48,358 bases of DNA from positions 1 to 48,358 of the IMG/VR virus record IMGVR_UViG_3300006916_000075. One strand, 5' to 3'. Origin of the DNA: a virus. The notes under the pieces are model-generated. The model saw only the letters and a program-made list of their open reading frames with translations. It did no database searches and was not told the origin of the DNA. Position numbers and translations under genes: made by a program. This document shows, piece by piece, positions 44,976 to 48,358 of the stretch (within the stretch, counting starts at the first letter, position 1; the number at the start of each line of letters is the position of its first letter).

Positions 44976-45657
44976 TTATCTATTTGATGTAGACGGCACT
45001 CTTACACCCAGCAGAGGTGTAATAGATGACGATTTCAAAAAGTGGCTTATAAATTTTTCCTTAAAACATAATATAGTATTAGTTACAGGCAGTGACAGAC
45101 CTAAAACAATAGAACAAATAGGCACCACATTATACAACAAATGTAGACGTGTTTATAATTGTAGTGGTAATGATGTATACGAAAAAGAAAATCAAATTAA
45201 GTTTAACGATTGGAAACTACCAGCAGAAGCGGAAAAGTTTTTAACAGAAAAATTAACAAACAGTAAATTTACTACTAGAACAGGCTTACACATTGAACAC
45301 AGGATAGGCATGATAAATTTTAGTGTGGTTGGCAGAAACGCAAACACAGAGCAAAGAAAAGTATATCATGAATGGGATAAAATTGTTAATGAAAGAATTG
45401 ATATAGCCAAACAATTTAATGAAACATTTCCAGATCTTTCAGCCAAAGTAGGTGGTGAAACAGGAATAGATATTTTTGCCAAAGGTTGTGATAAAAGCCA
45501 AGTAGTACATGATTATGATATTTCCAGTATAAGATTTTTTGGTGACCGATGTGATGAAGCAGGTAATGATTATCCTGTAGCAAATCTTTTAGAGCCACAT
45601 CAGGTATTTCATATTAAAGATTGGAAACATTGTTGGGAGTTATTAAAAAATGTCTAG
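44959..45657 (+). CDS. HAD phosphatase, eukaryote-type phosphomannomutase-like
   Basis: 232 residues. LFDVDGTLTPSR (residues 8-19) holds the HAD nucleophile Asp10 and general acid Asp12. VTGSDRPKTIEQIG is motif II. A cap region with GLHIEHRIGMINFSVVGRNA aligns with the cap of eukaryotic phosphomannomutases (PMM2 type), and FFGDRCDEAGNDY near residue 194 is the metal-binding motif. Eukaryotic-type PMM interconverts mannose-6-phosphate and mannose-1-phosphate, which leads to GDP-mannose. The order of all motifs fits PMM better than a simple sugar phosphatase, but activity cannot be proved. It stands before two sugar-transfer genes, so a role in glycan synthesis is likely. Confidence 0.7.
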   Translation: MKTELNYLFDVDGTLTPSRGVIDDDFKKWLINFSLKHNIVLVTGSDRPKTIEQIGTTLYNKCRRVYNCSGNDVYEKENQIKFNDWKLPAEAEKFLTEKLTNSKFTTRTGLHIEHRIGMINFSVVGRNANTEQRKVYHEWDKIVNERIDIAKQFNETFPDLSAKVGGETGIDIFAKGCDKSQVVHDYDISSIRFFGDRCDEAGNDYPVANLLEPHQVFHIKDWKHCWELLKNV

Positions 45658-46534
45658 AGGTATATTGATGTTTGCTCATAACAATGAGGAAATAGATTAT
45701 ATAAAATTAGCAGTTGTAAATGCTTTACTAATACAAAAAAATTTAGGCATAAAAGATATTACAGTAGTAACAGATCCGTTCAGTTTAAAACATGCAGAAA
45801 AAACACTAGGCAAAAGACTACTTAAAAAAGCAATTAGTAATATAATTATAATCGAAAAAGATAAAAAATTTAAAAATACAAATGTTAGATTATACAAAGA
45901 CACTAGTCATAGTGTTAAAAATTTACCATTTTATAATGTAAACAGGTGCGATGCTTACGATATCTCACCTTATGATGAAACAATATTACTTGATGTTGAT
46001 TATTTAATATTAAGTGATACACTAAATCAATGTTGGGGTCATAATAACGAACTTATGATGAACTGGAACTTTCAAGACATTATGTTTGAAAGGAAAGACC
46101 CCTCATTAAATAGGTTAAACCATTTAGGTATAACAATGTACTGGGCAACTGTGGTTTATTTCCGCAAAACAGAATATGCTGAAAGTTTTTTTAACTTCGT
46201 CAAACATGTAAAAAATAATCCGCAATATTATCGTGACTTATACAAGTGGCAAGGTACTCTATACAGAAACGATTACAGTTTCTCTATTGCCGCTCATATG
46301 ATGTCAGGTTTTACTGATAAAGGAATACCACAGTTGCCTACTACTCTGTATAAAAGTTTTGATACTGACGATATACATAGTGCTGTAGACAAAAACACTA
46401 TTATAATGTATTTGGAAAAGCCTAAAAGTCCTGGAGATTTTATTTTAACAAAATGGAAAGACATTGATTTACATGTTATGAACAAATGGGCCATAAACAG
46501 AGTAAGTAAGGAATTATTGGATTATGTCAGATAA
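45650..46534 (+). CDS. Glycosyltransferase-like protein (GT-A fold, DxD)
   Basis: 294 residues. The N-terminal MSRGILMFAHNNEEIDYIKL and later DETILLDVDYLIL (DVD about 114-116) are typical of a GT-A domain with the metal-binding DxD. The C-terminal third has the pattern MMSGFTDKGIPQLPTTLYKS. The gene overlaps both neighbours by a few bases. A second gene starting at 48001 has the same beginning (MSRG) and the same spacing of YDETVILDTD, so the two are paralogues. The donor and acceptor are unknown. Confidence 0.65.
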   Translation: MSRGILMFAHNNEEIDYIKLAVVNALLIQKNLGIKDITVVTDPFSLKHAEKTLGKRLLKKAISNIIIIEKDKKFKNTNVRLYKDTSHSVKNLPFYNVNRCDAYDISPYDETILLDVDYLILSDTLNQCWGHNNELMMNWNFQDIMFERKDPSLNRLNHLGITMYWATVVYFRKTEYAESFFNFVKHVKNNPQYYRDLYKWQGTLYRNDYSFSIAAHMMSGFTDKGIPQLPTTLYKSFDTDDIHSAVDKNTIIMYLEKPKSPGDFILTKWKDIDLHVMNKWAINRVSKELLDYVR

Positions 46535-47603
46535 TATATGTGTAATTCATGCTCAAGAGCATTATGATTTCCAAAATACACTAAAAGGTAGAATTGCTAT
46601 GTGTAATGGTCGAGAAGCCCATTTGCTACACAGTGGAGAAGGAGGTATATATCCTAGAGGATCGAGGGAAGATTATTGTGCTGTAAATCATATAGATTTC
46701 TTTACACTTATACATAAACATTGTGAAGATGTAAACTTTCCTCCTAATAAATTAAATTTATGGTGGGGGAATACAAACGGTGCAGAATTATATGAGCAAT
46801 GGTGTGAAAGAAATAATCCAATAAAAAAATTTAAATCAGTAAATTATCACCCTCTTTGGTTAGGTATGCTCATGGACAACACTGACGATCATAGCGATAA
46901 TTATGAGAAAGGAAAAACAAATTTAAAAGAAAAATATTTTACTTTTTTATCTGGTGTTCCTAAACATCACAGAGTTAAGACTATTAATTTTTTATGTGAA
47001 AATAATTTACTTGACTTAATAGAATGGAGTTGGGTATCCAGGTATGAAGTAGACCCTTTAAATAAAAATCTAGATCCTAAACTGATTAATTTAATTCCTA
47101 AATCTTTTGAAGGTCATACAAACATAAAAGATCGTCCTACAAAGCATAATCCAGGACCCGCATTTTTTGAAATTTATTATAACACATATTTTGACCTGGT
47201 TACAGAAACATATTACGAACATGAATACGAACATATAGAAAAATTTAATTGGTGGGAACCAGTCTTTTTTAGTGAAAAAATTTGGCGTAGTATTTATAAT
47301 AAAAGGCCTTTTATAATTATAGGTCAGAAAAATTCTATAAAAGAGTTACAAAAGTTAGGGTTTAAAACATTCCCACACATTTTTGATGAAAGTTATGATA
47401 GCATGGAAGATGATAAAAGGATTTATCATGTATTAAATCAATTAACTAGTTTTACTTGTGAAAAACTACACAATAAAATATACACACAAGAAACTGAATT
47501 AATATTAGAACATAATTATGATCTTGCTAAGGAAATAATTAATCAATCTGCAGAAATTTATCCAGCAAATAAAAATAAGGATAATTATATTCATATAAGA
47601 TGA
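46524..47603 (+). CDS. Putative glycosyltransferase (exostosin-like)
   Basis: 359 residues. The C-terminal part contains FDLVTETYYEHEYEH, then FFSEKIWRSIYNKRPFIIIG and LGFKTFPHIFDESYDS. This arrangement (acidic ET, then SEK followed by a P-F-I-I-G strand, then GFKTF) is what I recall from exostosin/GT47-like domains in large marine viruses. The N-terminal third has no clear match. It overlaps the previous gene by 11 bases and lies in the same operon. Likely role: transfer of a sugar onto a phage or host glycan. Confidence 0.55.
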   Translation: MSDNICVIHAQEHYDFQNTLKGRIAMCNGREAHLLHSGEGGIYPRGSREDYCAVNHIDFFTLIHKHCEDVNFPPNKLNLWWGNTNGAELYEQWCERNNPIKKFKSVNYHPLWLGMLMDNTDDHSDNYEKGKTNLKEKYFTFLSGVPKHHRVKTINFLCENNLLDLIEWSWVSRYEVDPLNKNLDPKLINLIPKSFEGHTNIKDRPTKHNPGPAFFEIYYNTYFDLVTETYYEHEYEHIEKFNWWEPVFFSEKIWRSIYNKRPFIIIGQKNSIKELQKLGFKTFPHIFDESYDSMEDDKRIYHVLNQLTSFTCEKLHNKIYTQETELILEHNYDLAKEIINQSAEIYPANKNKDNYIHIR

Positions 47604-47610
47604 GGAAAAT

Positions 47611-47838
47611 ATGGCAAAAAAATATATACATGTAAACATGCACAAGATTCGTGCAAATAAAAAACACGGAACTAACGAGCCTGTGATTACAGTCAAGGAA
47701 GGACGTAGTAATACATATGGACATAGTGTAGAAATACACGGGCCTAGTAAAATTGTTTATGGTGGTAACGACAAGCCATTGCTACCATGTGGTGCTAGAG
47801 TTGTAATAGAAACAGAAGCAGAGGTAACCATTGAGTAA
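47611..47838 (+). CDS. Conserved small protein, unknown function
   Basis: 75 residues. YIHVNMHKIRANKKHGTNEP then GRSNTYGHSVEIHGPSKIVY and LPCGARVVIETEAEV resemble a small protein that is common in marine T4-like phages. The TGAGGA ribosome site is within the preceding stop region. No domain is recognised; the composition is beta-rich and basic. Confidence 0.7.
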   Translation: MAKKYIHVNMHKIRANKKHGTNEPVITVKEGRSNTYGHSVEIHGPSKIVYGGNDKPLLPCGARVVIETEAEVTIE

Positions 47839-48004
47839 AAGTAAACAGCCTAAACTAGGAGATAGAATACTACATAAAGAACCCGCCTTTGGCAGACAAA
47901 ACGAAGGAGTTGTTGTAGAAATATTGGGTATGCAATTTATGTATAAAACAGATAGTGGCGAAGAACGTTATTGTCTGTTTAGAGAGGATTGGAAAAAACT
48001 ATGA
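47831..48004 (+). CDS. Small beta-barrel-like protein, TTG start
   Basis: A 57-residue frame starting TTG at 47831 with GAGG six bases upstream, overlapping the previous gene by eight bases and the next ATG (ATGA) by four. The protein is charged (SKSKQPKLGDRILH, then VVVEILGMQFMYKTDSG) and resembles a KOW/SH3-like beta barrel, but that is only a composition-based impression. Tight overlaps at both ends support that it is real. Function unknown. Confidence 0.6.
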   Translation: MSKSKQPKLGDRILHKEPAFGRQNEGVVVEILGMQFMYKTDSGEERYCLFREDWKKL

Positions 48005-48358
48005 GTAGAGGCTATATAGTAATAGCACAGAACAACGATACTGTTGATTATCTAGAGCAGGCGTATGCCCTTGCCTTGAATTTAAAACTAACACAGAGCA
48101 AGGTCAACAGTCTGACAGTATGCGTAGACCCTAAAACTAAAAAACAAATCAAAGCCAAACACAGAAAAGTATTTGATAATATTATAGATATTCCCTGGCA
48201 AGACGACGCCGCAGATGCAGAATGGAAAATTAATAACAAGTGGAAGTATTACTATATGACTCCATACGATGAAACAGTAATACTTGATACTGATATGATA
48301 TTTCTTACCGATGTAAGTCACTGGTGGGACATAATGTCACAACGTGACATATGGGCGA
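48001..48358 (+). CDS. Glycosyltransferase-like protein, paralogue of 45650 gene (partial)
   Basis: The frame runs off the right edge after 119 residues. It starts MSRGYIVIAQNNDTVDYLEQ and has YDETVILDTDMIFL with DxD at about residues 95-97. Both fit the N-terminus and DxD of the protein encoded at 45650, so this is likely the same GT-A family after a tandem duplication. The start overlaps the stop of the small upstream gene (ATGA). The C-terminal part is not in the window. Confidence 0.6.
   Translation, partial: MSRGYIVIAQNNDTVDYLEQAYALALNLKLTQSKVNSLTVCVDPKTKKQIKAKHRKVFDNIIDIPWQDDAADAEWKINNKWKYYYMTPYDETVILDTDMIFLTDVSHWWDIMSQRDIWA

Overview
The window looks like part of the virion-morphogenesis region of a low-G+C (roughly one third) marine T4-like myovirus. 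Recognisable T4-type proteins are gp26, gp46, gp47, gp55, gp53, gp25 and gp6, with probable gp48 and gp5. There is also a VrlC-like hub protein, and sulfotransferase and glycosyltransferase genes of the kind common in marine myoviruses. Late promoters read GATAAATA (once CATAAATA), close to the T4 late TATAAATA. The host cannot be read from the sequence; SAR11-like bacteria or cyanobacteria fit the composition and gene set. No tRNA, CRISPR array or insertion sequence was seen.

Layout. 1-2398 (-): a tape-measure-like protein running off the left edge. 2430-2471: divergent, overlapping late promoters. 2495-4019 (+): gp26, a short gp51-position reading frame that looks like a -1 frameshift extension of gp26, and a GIY-YIG endonuclease. 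4020-4516: no gene, but G+C-rich sequence full of inverted repeats, a candidate structured RNA. 4518-8748 (-): an operon gp55-gp47-gp46-sulfotransferase from a sigma70-type promoter with an operator-like dyad. 8891-16440 (+): tube cap, gp53, VrlC-like hub, lysozyme-less gp5 spike and a separate degenerate lysozyme-like gene. 16437-17238 (-): an alpha/beta hydrolase and a small coiled-coil protein from a consensus sigma70 promoter. 17314-44550 (+): gp25, an oversized gp6, a giant 6245-residue virion protein, a baseplate/tail protein and two fibre-type proteins, ending at a strong terminator. 44616-48358 (+): a conserved small protein, a eukaryote-type phosphomannomutase-like HAD protein, sugar-transfer genes and two more small proteins.

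How the parts fit. gp55 is the late sigma factor and would be made early from a host-type promoter; it would then read the GATAAATA promoters that precede each structural block. gp46/gp47 make recombination ends and link replication to late transcription. The structural genes build hub, spike, wedges and fibres. The right-end cassette probably makes or transfers sugars onto virion, DNA or host surface.

Most notable signals: a -1 frameshift site joining gp26 to the next frame; the 4.0-4.5 kb RNA candidate; three late promoters placed exactly five bases before ATG, which predicts leaderless late mRNAs; a leaderless hydrolase promoter; and an apparent absence of GCWGC that dictates Ala-Ala codon choice and creates many NotI sites. 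All readings were made by eye without database searches.
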